A stretch of 64,000 nt of DNA from Pasteurella sp049941595 (GCA_049941595.1 JBNFNA010000004.1:1-64000); one strand, 5' to 3'. Positions 26,789 to 35,583 are shown, numbered from the stretch's first letter. Notes: generated by a model from the letters alone, not told the origin. Translations and numbers: made by a program.

Positions 26789-27592
26789 TTACCCTTTTTT
26801 CACCGCACTTTTATATGCCCAAAGCATAATGCCTGCACCAATAATGATCATTGGCATTGAGAGAATTTGCCCCATTGAAATTTGTTGACCGAAATATAAA
26901 CCTAATTGCGCATCAGGCTCACGGAAGAATTCAACAATAAAGCGGAAAATACCATAACCTAGTAAGAATAGACCCGCCGTTGCACCAGTTGCACGCGGTT
27001 TTTTGATATACCAATTTAGGATAAAGAATAAAACAATCCCTTCTAATACTGCTTCATATAATTGTGATGGGTGACGTGGTAAATAGCCACCGGATGGGAA
27101 TAATACTGCCCAAGGCACGTCAGTTACACGTCCCCAAAGCTCATCGTTAATAAAGTTACCGATACGCCCCATACCTAAACCAAATGGAATGAGTGGAGCA
27201 ACGAAGTCTGCCGTTTTCCAGAAGTTTCTTTTTTGCAGTTTAGAGGTAATAATCATTGATAAAATTACGCCGATTAAGCCACCGTGGAAGGACATTCCCC
27301 CTTCCCAAACTCGGAACAAGTATGCGGGATCTTGTAAAAAATAATCGAACTGGTAGAAAAAGACGTAGCCGATACGTCCGCCTAAAAAGACGCCCATAAA
27401 GCCGTTAAATAATAGGCTATCTACTTGGTCAGTTGTCCAACCGCTTCCGGTTTGATTAACACGTTTTACCGCAAGCCAGCGAGCGAACAAAAAGCCGATA
27501 AGGTACATTAAGCCATACCAACGTAAGCCAATAGGGCCTATTTCAAATATGACGGGGTCAAATTGCGGAAATGTAATATAGTTGTATTCCAT
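26789..27592 (-). CDS. lgt: Prolipoprotein diacylglyceryl transferase
   Basis: Inner-membrane enzyme that transfers diacylglycerol to the lipobox Cys of prolipoproteins. 267 residues with about seven membrane helices. Signature GRIGNFINDELWGR, the MSFHGGLIG loop with the essential His, and HPSQLYEA are present. Likely clients in this window are the lipoproteins at 7867-8433 and 12723-13082. It lies 12 bp after the TSUP gene. Confidence 0.96.
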   Translation of the reverse strand: MEYNYITFPQFDPVIFEIGPIGLRWYGLMYLIGFLFARWLAVKRVNQTGSGWTTDQVDSLLFNGFMGVFLGGRIGYVFFYQFDYFLQDPAYLFRVWEGGMSFHGGLIGVILSMIITSKLQKRNFWKTADFVAPLIPFGLGMGRIGNFINDELWGRVTDVPWAVLFPSGGYLPRHPSQLYEAVLEGIVLFFILNWYIKKPRATGATAGLFLLGYGIFRFIVEFFREPDAQLGLYFGQQISMGQILSMPMIIIGAGIMLWAYKSAVKKG

Positions 27593-27604
27593 AAAGAGCC
27601 TTTT

Positions 27605-28396
27605 TTATTTTAAAAACATATTGATAGCAATAAAAATTAATAAACACGCGAAGTAGCGTTTTAATGTTGGAACAGGGAGTTTAGTTGTCGTTGTTGCTCC
27701 AATTTTTGAGGTAAAAAATGAAGCCAAGGTGATACCCACAACAGCAGGGAGATAAACATAACCAAAAGAATAGTCGGGCATATTTGGTACATTCCAACCG
27801 CCCACCATAAAACTCAACATTCCAGATAATCCGAGTAGCATTCCACAAAATGCAGAAGACCCAATGGCTTTTTTCATTTCGATACCACGAGAATTTAGGA
27901 ATGGCACGATAAAACCGCCACCGCCAATTCCAGCTGCACAAGATGCAATACCAATTAATACACCACCGACTAAAGAAGACAATGTGGTGAGTGGTTTAGT
28001 AATGGTATTGGGCTTGATTGAAAGTAGCATCTTAATGGCTAGGTAGATAACTAAGCAGGAAAATACTTTACTTGCGATTGCTTTATCCAGTTTGCCAATA
28101 AAAAGACCCGCGATAAAGGTGGTAATCATAATTGTAGGGGCGAGGACTTTAACTGCTGGCCATACAATGTTACCTAATTGGTGGTGGCGTTGTGCAGAGG
28201 AGAAACCCGTTACAACAATGGTTGCAAAAGATGTCCCTAATGCAGTGGACATCAAGAGAGGGTCAGGCACGCCCACCATAGGAAGTAAATAAACGAGAAT
28301 TGGTACAATAATCAGACCACCACCAATTCCAAATAATCCTGCTAAGAACCCAACAATCGCACCTACTATGAGGCAAATTGCGAAAAAAGTTAACAT
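27605..28396 (-). CDS. TSUP-family (TauE/SafE) membrane permease
   Basis: 263 residues from ATG 28396; an in-frame TTG at 28402 is possible but AGGG is better spaced for the ATG. Eight or so hydrophobic segments with two related halves, each starting with a Gly-rich motif (FLAGLFGIGGGLIIVP and IASCAAGIGGGGFIVP), which is the TauE/SafE signature. Members export sulfite, sulfoacetate or other sulfur anions; the substrate here cannot be told. It follows rppH by 2 bp and precedes lgt by 12 bp. Confidence 0.88.
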   Translation of the reverse strand: MLTFFAICLIVGAIVGFLAGLFGIGGGLIIVPILVYLLPMVGVPDPLLMSTALGTSFATIVVTGFSSAQRHHQLGNIVWPAVKVLAPTIMITTFIAGLFIGKLDKAIASKVFSCLVIYLAIKMLLSIKPNTITKPLTTLSSLVGGVLIGIASCAAGIGGGGFIVPFLNSRGIEMKKAIGSSAFCGMLLGLSGMLSFMVGGWNVPNMPDYSFGYVYLPAVVGITLASFFTSKIGATTTTKLPVPTLKRYFACLLIFIAINMFLK

Positions 28397-28398
28397 AA

Positions 28399-28998
28399 TC
28401 AAGCCCTTGATTTATGATAAGTTCGTTTTGAATATTTATATGTATAAGAAGATTTTTTGTTTGAATTATGTGGTTTCGTTTCATTTGCAATCTGTTTTAC
28501 AGATGAGATATGTTCTTTATTCTGGCTGTCAAAGAGAACGCTTGCAAATTCTTTCATTGCTTTACGGTAAACTTCTTTTTTAAATGAAACCACTTGTCGA
28601 ACAGGGTACCAAAAGCTCACCCAACGCCAACCATCAAATTCAGGTGATTTGCTTGACTGCATATCGATATTTTTTTCATCAGAAACCAGTTGGAGCAAGA
28701 ACCAGCGCTGTTTTTGACCAATGCAAATCGGTTTGCTGTCATAACGTAATAAGCGTTTAGGTAATTTGTAGCGTAGCCAATGCTTTGATGCGTATAAAAT
28801 TTTGACATCTTTGGGTGTTAAGCCAACCTCTTCAAATAGTTCACGATACATCGCTTGTTCAGCACTTTCATTATCGTTAATTCCACCTTGAGGAAATTGC
28901 CAAGAATTTTGTCCGTACCTTTTTGCCCAGAGTACCTGTCTTTTGCTATTACAAATGACAATACCTACATTTGGACGGTAGCCATCGAAATCGATCAC
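28399..28998 (-). CDS. rppH: RNA pyrophosphohydrolase RppH
   Basis: Nudix enzyme that converts 5'-triphosphate RNA to monophosphate and so triggers RNase E decay. 199 residues, longer than E. coli (176) because of a basic, Ser/Lys-rich C-terminal tail. The Nudix box is GGINDNESAEQAMYRELFEEVGL (written here in part: GG-x5-E-x7-RE-x2-EE-x-GL), near residues 38-60. N-terminal MIDFDGYRPNVGIVI is typical. First gene of its operon. Confidence 0.94.
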   Translation of the reverse strand: MIDFDGYRPNVGIVICNSKRQVLWAKRYGQNSWQFPQGGINDNESAEQAMYRELFEEVGLTPKDVKILYASKHWLRYKLPKRLLRYDSKPICIGQKQRWFLLQLVSDEKNIDMQSSKSPEFDGWRWVSFWYPVRQVVSFKKEVYRKAMKEFASVLFDSQNKEHISSVKQIANETKPHNSNKKSSYTYKYSKRTYHKSRA

Positions 28999-29615
28999 TA
29001 GCGTTCACCTTAAAAAATATCTATAAATTTTCACATAACCCAATAATGTTTTGATTGTTTCACATAATTATGAATTTCTCAACTGATAATCGTGCTTTAT
29101 GATAGGGCAACCCTAATTTTTCATTTACTGACGAGAACTTACGTTTAACCGTTGATCTGATTTCGTTCATTTTACATATGAGGCTGAGCTGTGGATAACG
29201 TTGTTTATAACATTGTGATAACGTCAAAATAGTAAAAAATAGGGAGGCGGGAAGTTAAGTAATAACAGGGATCTTGTGTTTGTGAAAATTTGATCTTCTG
29301 TTTTTTGAGCAATCTGCCTATTGACAAAAAAAGTGCGGTAATTTTTTCCATAAAAATAGTTGTAGATGTTTATTTTTTATCAATTTTCGTTATATCTTGA
29401 GGGATGTTTTTTGGGAACCAAGAAGTTATTCACTGTTTCTGTGGATAAAATTGTGGTTGAATTTAGAGAAGCCATTTAATAACTAAAAACGCTACCTTTT
29501 TAATCAGTTTTAAATTATAAAATATAATTAAATATCAATAAGATAAGTATTTTTTATAGTCTTGTGAGTTGTTTTTTTACTCATTAAATTTGGTAGCGCG
29601 TTTTTTAATCAAGAT
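28999..29615. other. 617-bp intergenic region with two perfect DnaA-box sequences
   Basis: Between rppH and the 3' end of ampD, with no credible gene on either strand. It contains TGTGGATAA (reverse of TTATCCACA) at 29190-29198 and again at 29440-29448, one uptake signal near 29331, and a 14-base direct repeat AGATAAGTATTTTT whose second copy lies inside the end of ampD. The rppH promoter must be at its left edge. Purpose of the rest is unknown. Confidence 0.6.
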
Positions 29616-30173
29616 TTATTTGAGAGAAGATAAGTATTTTTCCCAATCAAAATATTGACCGGGGTCGATTTTACGTCCTGGCGACACGTCGCAATGCCCA
29701 ACAATACGCTGTTGAGTGATTTTAGGATAAAAATACATCAGGCTTTTGGTGAGTTGCGTTAAAGTGCGGTATTGTTTTGCAGTAAAAGGTTGTTCATTGC
29801 TACCTTCTAGTTCAATGCCAATGGAAAAATCATTGCATTTTTCTCTGCCTTCAAAGTTCGATAACCCCGCGTGCCAAGCACGATCCTCAAAACTGACATA
29901 TTGCGTGATTTCACCTTCACGGTTAATTAAGCAATGTGCAGACACTCGGATTTCTTTAATTTCTTCAAAATAAGGATGCGCTGTTGGCTCGAGTTTTCCT
30001 TGGAAAAATTGATCAATGTAAGGTCCACCGAATTGTTCAGGCGGAAGGCTGATGTAATGAATAATGAGCAGTGAAATATCTTGCGGAAAAGGGCGCTGAT
30101 CATAATGTGGTGAGGCGACTTTTTTAGTGTTATCTAACCAACCTTGAGTGATATTAAATAGTGTTTTTTGCAT
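29616..30173 (-). CDS. ampD: 1,6-anhydro-N-acetylmuramyl-L-alanine amidase AmpD
   Basis: Cytoplasmic zinc amidase that frees the peptide from anhydroMurNAc in wall recycling. 185 residues from ATG 30173 (an in-frame TTG lies two codons upstream). Zinc ligands are in LLIIHYISLPP, RAWHAGLSNF and the C-terminal VGHCDVSPGRKIDPG box, the last with the conserved Asp/Lys. It is divergent from pilA, a pairing also known in H. influenzae and other gammaproteobacteria. Confidence 0.95.
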   Translation of the reverse strand: MQKTLFNITQGWLDNTKKVASPHYDQRPFPQDISLLIIHYISLPPEQFGGPYIDQFFQGKLEPTAHPYFEEIKEIRVSAHCLINREGEITQYVSFEDRAWHAGLSNFEGREKCNDFSIGIELEGSNEQPFTAKQYRTLTQLTKSLMYFYPKITQQRIVGHCDVSPGRKIDPGQYFDWEKYLSSLK

Positions 30174-30186
30174 AATCAAATCTTAT

Positions 30187-30208
30187 TTTTGCGATCCAGT
30201 TCGAGAAA
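30187..30208 (+). promoter_or_regulatory. CRP-S (competence) site upstream of pilABCD
   Basis: TTTTTGCGATCCAGTTCGAG with flanking A-tract: left half TGCGA (30190-30194), 6-bp spacer, right half TCGAG. The C at the core of TGCGA instead of TGTGA marks Sxy-dependent CRP-S sites of Pasteurellaceae, where pilABCD is a known competence operon. It lies about 140 bp before pilA. Confidence 0.75.
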
Positions 30209-30337
30209 AAAGTGCCGTCGATTTTTAGAAAATTTTCCTGAATGACATACTGTTCCACGCTAAATATTGTCGTTTATTTAGTGTACTTCCTGTCTAGGGG
30301 CTGTTTACCGGTCCCATTTATCATATAAGGATTTTCT

Positions 30338-30766
30338 ATGAAACAACGTATTTTGATTCAAAAAGGATTTACTTTAATTGAACTTATGATTGTGATTGCC
30401 ATTGTTGCTGTGCTAGCGACAGTTGCAATTCCATCGTACCAAAATTATACCAAAAAAGCCGCCATTTCAGAATTGATCCAAGCTGCGGCGCCTTACCGAG
30501 CGGAGGTGGAGTTGTGTATTTATAACACTGGTGCTAAGGAGAGTTGCGATGCGGGAACAAATGGTATCCAAGCTGCTAATAATACGGGCAAGAAACATCT
30601 GAAATCTATTGATGTTGCAGATGGTGTGATTACAGTCACTGGGCAAAATTCATTAGATAAAGTTTCTTATACCCTAACCCCATCAGGAGATGCAGCTCAA
30701 GGCGTATCTTGGCAAACTGCTTGCACACCGAATGCAGAACTTTTCCCTGCTGGGTTTTGTTCATAA
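30338..30766 (+). CDS. pilA: Type IV prepilin PilA
   Basis: Major subunit of the type IV pilus used for DNA uptake and twitching. 142 residues. Short leader ending in Gly, cut before Phe (KG-FTLIELMIVIAIVAVLA), mature Glu5 and the hydrophobic helix. Two Cys pairs (CIYNTGAKESC near 57-66 and CTPNAELFPAGFC at the C-terminus) can form disulphides, the second giving the D-region loop. First gene of pilABCD. Confidence 0.95.
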   Translation: MKQRILIQKGFTLIELMIVIAIVAVLATVAIPSYQNYTKKAAISELIQAAAPYRAEVELCIYNTGAKESCDAGTNGIQAANNTGKKHLKSIDVADGVITVTGQNSLDKVSYTLTPSGDAAQGVSWQTACTPNAELFPAGFCS

Positions 30767-32163
30767 TGTTTGTTCAACATAGCCCAACGCTGATTGCTAA
30801 AAGTGGTGAGACTTTTGAAATCACCACTGATTTATGGCAACGCAATCAGCAACAACAAGCCATATTGCTACGTTACTTTGCGTTACCACTAAAGGAAGAT
30901 GAGCGTGTTTTATGGCTTGGCGTGGATTCTTTCGCTAATGTATCTGCTTGTGAAACCTTTTCCTTTTTAATGGGGAAAATCGTTGAACCCGTGTTATTAC
31001 ATTCTTCTGATTTAAAAAGTGTTTTACAGCAACTGTCACCCCAAAGTTTACAAGTGGAAGAAAGTACAGAGTTTGTTTATCAGCCACAACCAACAGCGTT
31101 TTCTTTGCAACAAGAAGAACAAGATGAGCCCGTCATTCAACTCTTAAATGATCTGTTTGAGCAAGCGTTGCAGAAAAATGCCTCTGATATTCATATTGAG
31201 CCACAAAAACAAAAATTACAGATTCGTTTTCGTGTTGACGGTGTTTTACAACCACAAGCGAGCCTTGCTTTAAGCTTTTCTACTCGCTTAGTTTCCCGTT
31301 TAAAACTGTTGGCTAAATTAGATATTAGTGAAATGCGTTTACCTCAAGATGGGCGTTTTCAGTTTAAAACACGCTTTTCTGATGTATTGGATTTTCGCTT
31401 ATCTACATTGCCTACTTATTTTGGTGAAAAAGCGGTGTTGCGATTACAGCAAAATACACCGATAAATTTTAGTTTTGCTGATTTAGGAATGAATGCAGAA
31501 CAGCAAATTCGTTTTCAACGTGCGTTAAATCAACCGCAAGGATTGATTTTGGTGACTGGGCCGACGGGAAGTGGAAAAAGTATTTCACTTTATACCGCAC
31601 TTCAATGGCTAAATTCACAAGAAAAGCACATTATGACCGCAGAGGATCCCATTGAAATTGAGGTTGATGGGATTATCCAAACACAAATTAATACACAAAT
31701 AGGGCTAGATTTCAGCCGTTTATTGCGTACTTTTCTGCGCCAAGATCCGGACATCATTATGCTCGGAGAAATTCGAGATGAAGAAAGTGCTACAATGGCA
31801 TTGCGTGCTGCGCAAACTGGGCATTTAGTGCTTTCGACACTACATACGAATGATGCTCAAAGTGCGGTTGCCCGTTTAAAACAACTAGGAATTCAGCAGT
31901 ATGAAATTGAAAATAGCCTGTTATTAGTGATTGCACAGCGGTTAGTTCGGAAATTATGTAAGAAATGTGATCAAGATAAGCAAGAGCGTTGTGATTGTTA
32001 TCAAGGATATGTGGGTCGTACTGGCGTTTACCAATTGCTTTATTCAGAGGGGAATGGGGATTTCCAAACCGATTTTGCCACATTGCGTAGTAGTGCTTTA
32101 GAAAAGATTACATCAGGTTTAACAGATGAAATGGAAGTTAATCGCGTATTAGGAAGTGAGTAA
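30766..32163 (+). CDS. pilB: Type IV pilus extension ATPase PilB
   Basis: Hexameric cytoplasmic ATPase driving pilus assembly. 465 residues from the ATG overlapping the pilA stop (TAATG), so translation is coupled. Seen: Walker A GPTGSGKS near 264, an Asp box/Walker B (DPDIIMLGEIRDEESA), His box (AAQTGHLVLSTLHT) and C-terminal cysteines CKKCDQDKQERCDC that may bind zinc. The N-terminal domain is shorter than in Pseudomonas PilB, as in H. influenzae. Confidence 0.94.
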   Translation: MFVQHSPTLIAKSGETFEITTDLWQRNQQQQAILLRYFALPLKEDERVLWLGVDSFANVSACETFSFLMGKIVEPVLLHSSDLKSVLQQLSPQSLQVEESTEFVYQPQPTAFSLQQEEQDEPVIQLLNDLFEQALQKNASDIHIEPQKQKLQIRFRVDGVLQPQASLALSFSTRLVSRLKLLAKLDISEMRLPQDGRFQFKTRFSDVLDFRLSTLPTYFGEKAVLRLQQNTPINFSFADLGMNAEQQIRFQRALNQPQGLILVTGPTGSGKSISLYTALQWLNSQEKHIMTAEDPIEIEVDGIIQTQINTQIGLDFSRLLRTFLRQDPDIIMLGEIRDEESATMALRAAQTGHLVLSTLHTNDAQSAVARLKQLGIQQYEIENSLLLVIAQRLVRKLCKKCDQDKQERCDCYQGYVGRTGVYQLLYSEGNGDFQTDFATLRSSALEKITSGLTDEMEVNRVLGSE

Positions 32164-33377
32164 TGGCGAAGTTAAAGATGTATCATTGGAAAGCCAAAAA
32201 TCGTTCGCAACAAAAACAGCAAGGAATGTTAGTGGCTGAAAATGAAATTATGGCACAACAAATGCTGTTTGAACGAGGCTTTGTTCAGATTACATTACAA
32301 CAAAATTGGCAGTTTTCAACGCAACCAAAACAAGCTGAACTTTGTGATTTATTGACTCAGCTAGCTACCTTATTACAATCTGCACTGCCCTTGAAAGAGG
32401 CGTTACAAGTGTTATTGCAAAACACAACTAATATTCAACTCAATCAGTGGCTAAGAGGATTGATCCTTCAATTAGAAAGTGGCGTTGCTTTTTCTATGGC
32501 GTTAGCTTCACAGCAATCTTATCTTAATTATCAAGAATTGCAGCTGATTAAAGTGGGTGAAATGACAGGGCGTTTGGCTCAGGTTTGCCAACAAATTGCG
32601 CAATATCGGCAACAATCGTTGGCTTTACAACGTAAGGTGCAAAAAATTATGTTGTATCCAAGTATGATTGTTGGGATTTCTCTTTTACTCACTTTGGCGC
32701 TTTTACTGTTTATTGTGCCAGAGTTTGCTTCAATGTATCAAAACCAAACGCTTCCCGTTTTTACCGCACTTTTATTTAATTTATCGGAAGGGTTAACTGA
32801 TTATGGTTTTTTATTGCTTATTTTCACCCTTTTAATTGGCTATAGCGTGAGGCATTACAGTAAACATTCTAAGCAATTTCAACAACAAAAAGAGTATTTC
32901 CTTTCGGTATTCCCCTTGCTTAAACGTATTCGTCAGCAACATCGTTTAATTCGTTTTTGTGCCAATTTACATTTAATGCTTTCTTCAGGGATTCCGTTGC
33001 ACCAAGCTTTGCAATCTTTTTTACCTCAACAACATTTCGGAGCCAACAGTGCATTACAAGATGATCCTGTATTAAGCAATGAAGTGCGGTGGATTTTACA
33101 AGAGATTTCGCAAGGATATGCCTTTTCGGAGGCAGTGAGTTCCTCACTGTTTCCTTATGATGCACAACAAATGTTACAAATTGGTGAGAAAAGTGGTCGA
33201 TTTGTGGTGATGTTGCAAAATATTGCAGAGGTATATCAGAAAAAGTTAGAACACCAACTAGATTTGTTATCTCAACTTCTAGAGCCATTTTTAATGTTAA
33301 TTATCGGTGGATTGATTGGGCTAATTATGCTTGGAATGTATTTGCCGATTTTTAATATGGGCGCTATTTTGCAATGA
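32163..33377 (+). CDS. pilC: Type IV pilus inner-membrane platform protein PilC
   Basis: GspF/PilC family membrane protein that links PilB to the growing pilus. 404 residues with two similar T2SSF domains (about 60-190 and 270-395), each with a GE.tG/ GEKSGR motif, and three long hydrophobic segments (near 165-185, 215-235, 375-398). The start overlaps the pilB stop as TAATG. A 4-bp overlap connects it to pilD. Confidence 0.94.
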   Translation: MAKLKMYHWKAKNRSQQKQQGMLVAENEIMAQQMLFERGFVQITLQQNWQFSTQPKQAELCDLLTQLATLLQSALPLKEALQVLLQNTTNIQLNQWLRGLILQLESGVAFSMALASQQSYLNYQELQLIKVGEMTGRLAQVCQQIAQYRQQSLALQRKVQKIMLYPSMIVGISLLLTLALLLFIVPEFASMYQNQTLPVFTALLFNLSEGLTDYGFLLLIFTLLIGYSVRHYSKHSKQFQQQKEYFLSVFPLLKRIRQQHRLIRFCANLHLMLSSGIPLHQALQSFLPQQHFGANSALQDDPVLSNEVRWILQEISQGYAFSEAVSSSLFPYDAQQMLQIGEKSGRFVVMLQNIAEVYQKKLEHQLDLLSQLLEPFLMLIIGGLIGLIMLGMYLPIFNMGAILQ

Positions 33378-34084
33378 GTTTACTCGTTTTTATTTTCGCA
33401 GGTGGTTTGGCAGGTTACTGGGTTTATTTTCAATTTAAACATTTTGCAACTCAAGTGACAAATGAGGTTTATCAGGCTTATCACAACCTTTTTGAATCAA
33501 CTGTAAATGTCGAAGAACGTCAAATAACAGAGCTTTCATCACCGTTAAAAGCCATAAAGTGCGGTAGATTTTTTGCTTTTTTTATCGGTTTTGTTAGCTG
33601 GTTTTTGCTTTGTTATTGGCTATTTGAAGAGGTTTGGCAAAGTGGTTATGTGGCACTTTATTTAAGTGTGTTATTTTGTATCGCTGTGCTTGATTGGCAT
33701 TATCAATTAATCGCACCACAATTTTGCCAAGGATTATTTGTATTAGGTATGGTTGGGGCTTGGTTTAATATAACAGCGCAAACATTGGAAGAGGCTTTGT
33801 GCAGTGCATTTATTGGCTTTGCAACATTTTACTTAATTTATCAGCTAGGGAAATTCGCTTATAAAAGAGAAGTTCTAGGAAGAGGGGATTATTGGCTTAT
33901 GTTAGGCTTAGGGAGTGCTATCCATTGGCAGTATTTTCCCGTTTTGGTGCTATTCGCTTGTTTGGTAGGCTTGGTTTACGCCTATGGGATGAAAATAAAA
34001 GGGGGGCAAATTAAAGAATTGCCCTTTGGTACATTCCTTTGTGCAAGTGCAGCAATATTATTGTTATGGCTGAATTTGAATTGA
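33374..34084 (+). CDS. pilD: Prepilin peptidase PilD (short form)
   Basis: Membrane aspartate protease that removes the PilA leader. 236 residues with about seven hydrophobic segments. The two catalytic Asp sit in VLDWHYQLIAP and GRGDYWLMLG. Canonical PilD is about 290 residues and has an N-terminal cytoplasmic domain with two CXXC pairs; here that domain is short and no CXXC is present, so methylation activity is doubtful. The short form also occurs in H. influenzae. Last gene of the operon; no clear terminator follows. Confidence 0.9.
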   Translation: MSLLVFIFAGGLAGYWVYFQFKHFATQVTNEVYQAYHNLFESTVNVEERQITELSSPLKAIKCGRFFAFFIGFVSWFLLCYWLFEEVWQSGYVALYLSVLFCIAVLDWHYQLIAPQFCQGLFVLGMVGAWFNITAQTLEEALCSAFIGFATFYLIYQLGKFAYKREVLGRGDYWLMLGLGSAIHWQYFPVLVLFACLVGLVYAYGMKIKGGQIKELPFGTFLCASAAILLLWLNLN

Positions 34085-34167
34085 TGTTTTACTTCAGCGT
34101 ATCTTGCCTAATCAATCGATGAAAAGTATGATTTGCCACAGTTTATCGCAAGACAAAGGTTAGAAGA

Positions 34168-34779
34168 ATGACATATATTGTAGGACTGACAGGCGGTATC
34201 GGCAGCGGAAAAAGTACCATTGCTGATTTATTTGCAGAACTTGGTGTACCGATTATTGATGCGGATATTGTGGCAAGACAAGTGGTCGAAAAAGGATCGC
34301 CTTTATTAAGTGAGATTGTTCAGCATTTTGGAGAAAATGTATTACTTGAAAATGGTGAATTAAATCGTGCTTATTTGCGAGAACGCATTTTCCAAAATGA
34401 AGCTGAAAAAAATTGGCTGAATAATTTATTGCATCCGGCGATCCGCGAGGAAATGCTACGCCAATTGCATTCACAAGCAGCTGATTATGTCATTTGGGTT
34501 GTGCCGTTGTTAATTGAAAATAATTTGACCGCACTTTGCCAACGAATTTTGGTGGTGGATGTCGAACCTCAAACACAAATTCTACGTGCAAGTCGCCGTG
34601 ATCAAAATAAAGTAGCGATGATCGAAAATATTATGAAATCGCAAGTGGATCGCAAAACACGATTGAGCTTTGCCGATGATATTGTGGATAACGATGGCGA
34701 TCTTGCAGAAACCTTGCCGTTATTGAAGCAAAAAGTGTTAGAATTACATCATCTATATTCTGAATTAGCGAGAAAATAA
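34168..34779 (+). CDS. coaE: Dephospho-CoA kinase
   Basis: Last step of coenzyme A synthesis. 203 residues. P-loop GGIGSGKST at residues 8-16, the DADIVARQVV box and the WVVPLLIEN segment. RASRRDQNK contains the lid arginines. Follows pilD by 83 bp, as pilD-coaE-yacG order is common in gammaproteobacteria. Its stop overlaps the yacG start (TAATG). Confidence 0.95.
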   Translation: MTYIVGLTGGIGSGKSTIADLFAELGVPIIDADIVARQVVEKGSPLLSEIVQHFGENVLLENGELNRAYLRERIFQNEAEKNWLNNLLHPAIREEMLRQLHSQAADYVIWVVPLLIENNLTALCQRILVVDVEPQTQILRASRRDQNKVAMIENIMKSQVDRKTRLSFADDIVDNDGDLAETLPLLKQKVLELHHLYSELARK

Positions 34780-34982
34780 TGGCTGAAGATAAGTTTGAAG
34801 TACCTTGTCCAATTTGTAAAAAAGCGGTGATTTGGTCAAATGAAAGCCCGTACCGCCCTTTTTGTAGCAAACGTTGCCAATTGATTGATTTAGGTGAGTG
34901 GGCAAGTGAAGAAAAAGCAATTCCTTGTGAAACCGCAGATTTTGCGATGAGTGAAGAAAATGAAGACTGGAGAACACATTAA
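34779..34982 (+). CDS. yacG: DNA gyrase inhibitor YacG (zinc protein)
   Basis: 67 residues. A single C4 zinc ribbon, CPICKK and CSKRCQLIDLGEW, which is the YacG hallmark; the C-terminal tail is acidic. E. coli YacG binds GyrB and blocks DNA binding. Overlaps coaE and the following gene by one base each, so the three are a coupled unit. Confidence 0.93.
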   Translation: MAEDKFEVPCPICKKAVIWSNESPYRPFCSKRCQLIDLGEWASEEKAIPCETADFAMSEENEDWRTH

Positions 34983-35251
34983 TGGAGATCCAACACAAGC
35001 AAAATGATCAAAATGGTGCGTTTTTTGTATTAGATGAACAGGGTAAGAAAATTGCAGAATTAACTTATTTCTTTGTTGATTCAAATACGATTAATGCCAA
35101 CCATACTTATGTTTCAGAAGTGTTACGTGGTCAAGGTATCGCAGATAAATTGTATCTTGCGTTATCGAATTTTATTCGTGAGAAGCAGTTAAAGTTAATC
35201 CCTAGTTGCAGCTATATCGCAAGAAAGTGGGAGCGTGAACAACGCAAATAA
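34982..35251 (+). CDS. Small GNAT-like N-acetyltransferase (YjdJ type)
   Basis: 89 residues. Matches the short GNAT subfamily (COG2388): beta-strands at the start, then VSEVLRGQGIADKLYLAL, equivalent to the acetyl-CoA pyrophosphate loop (R/Q-x-x-G-x-A/G), and a SCSYIARKWERE ending. Substrate unknown. Start overlaps the yacG stop as TAATG. Confidence 0.8.
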   Translation: MEIQHKQNDQNGAFFVLDEQGKKIAELTYFFVDSNTINANHTYVSEVLRGQGIADKLYLALSNFIREKQLKLIPSCSYIARKWEREQRK

Positions 35252-35256
35252 AATTT

Positions 35257-35314
35257 TATAAAAGTGCGGTTGAGATTTGAAAATAATCTTGTTAAAATCC
35301 ACCGCACTTTTTTA
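35257..35314 (+). terminator. Terminator built from an inverted pair of uptake signals
   Basis: AAAAGTGCGGT (35260-35270) and ACCGCACTTTT (35301-35311) face each other across a 30-base loop and end in a T-run. The two Haemophilus-type uptake signals form the stem, a known use of paired USSs. Confidence 0.8.
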
Positions 35315-35335
35315 TAAAGTAAGTTCGGATGAAGG

Positions 35336-35530
35336 TAGCTGGAGAGTAGGGAATTGACCCTACGCCGACGAGGTAAACTCTTTCAGGCGCTGATAGATCA
35401 GCGAGGACTGTTACTGGACGAACCCTTGGAGAGCGCCGTGGTATCAAATACAGCACGGCCGCCGAAGGCGCAAAAAGAGCGGTATATTTTTTATCGTTTT
35501 TTGAAACGCTCAGGCAAAAGGACAGGGGCA
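35336..35530 (+). ncRNA. Tandem glycine riboswitch
   Basis: Two glycine aptamers in series. Aptamer 1 (about 35336-35418) has GGAGAG, CGCCGACGAGGTAAACTC, TTTCAGGC and GGACTG. Aptamer 2 (about 35422-35530) has TTGGAGAG, the classical GCCGCCGAAGGCGCAAAA, GCTCAGGCAAAAGGAC and a P1 stem CCCTTG/CAGGGG. It lies about 120 bases before a glycine/alanine symporter gene, matching the H. influenzae arrangement. Glycine binding usually alters the downstream terminator/start region. Confidence 0.9.
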
Positions 35531-35556
35531 AGAAGAAATACGGTTTGATGTTTTTA

Positions 35557-35583
35557 CACGCATTTTTTGATGCGTGCTTTTCT
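35557..35583 (+). terminator. Hairpin in the riboswitch expression platform
   Basis: CACGCAT and ATGCGTG with a 6-base loop, followed by CTTTTCT, between the glycine aptamers and the symporter start. Likely the regulated terminator; the competing fold was not worked out. Confidence 0.6.

Noticed and set aside
27605..28402. TTG start for the TSUP permease
   Set aside because: The ATG at 28396 is closer to family starts and has an AGGG at proper spacing.
28999..29615. Chromosomal origin suggested by DnaA boxes
   Set aside because: Only two boxes, no AT-rich 13-mer array recognised, and neither dnaA, mnmG nor rpmH is nearby.
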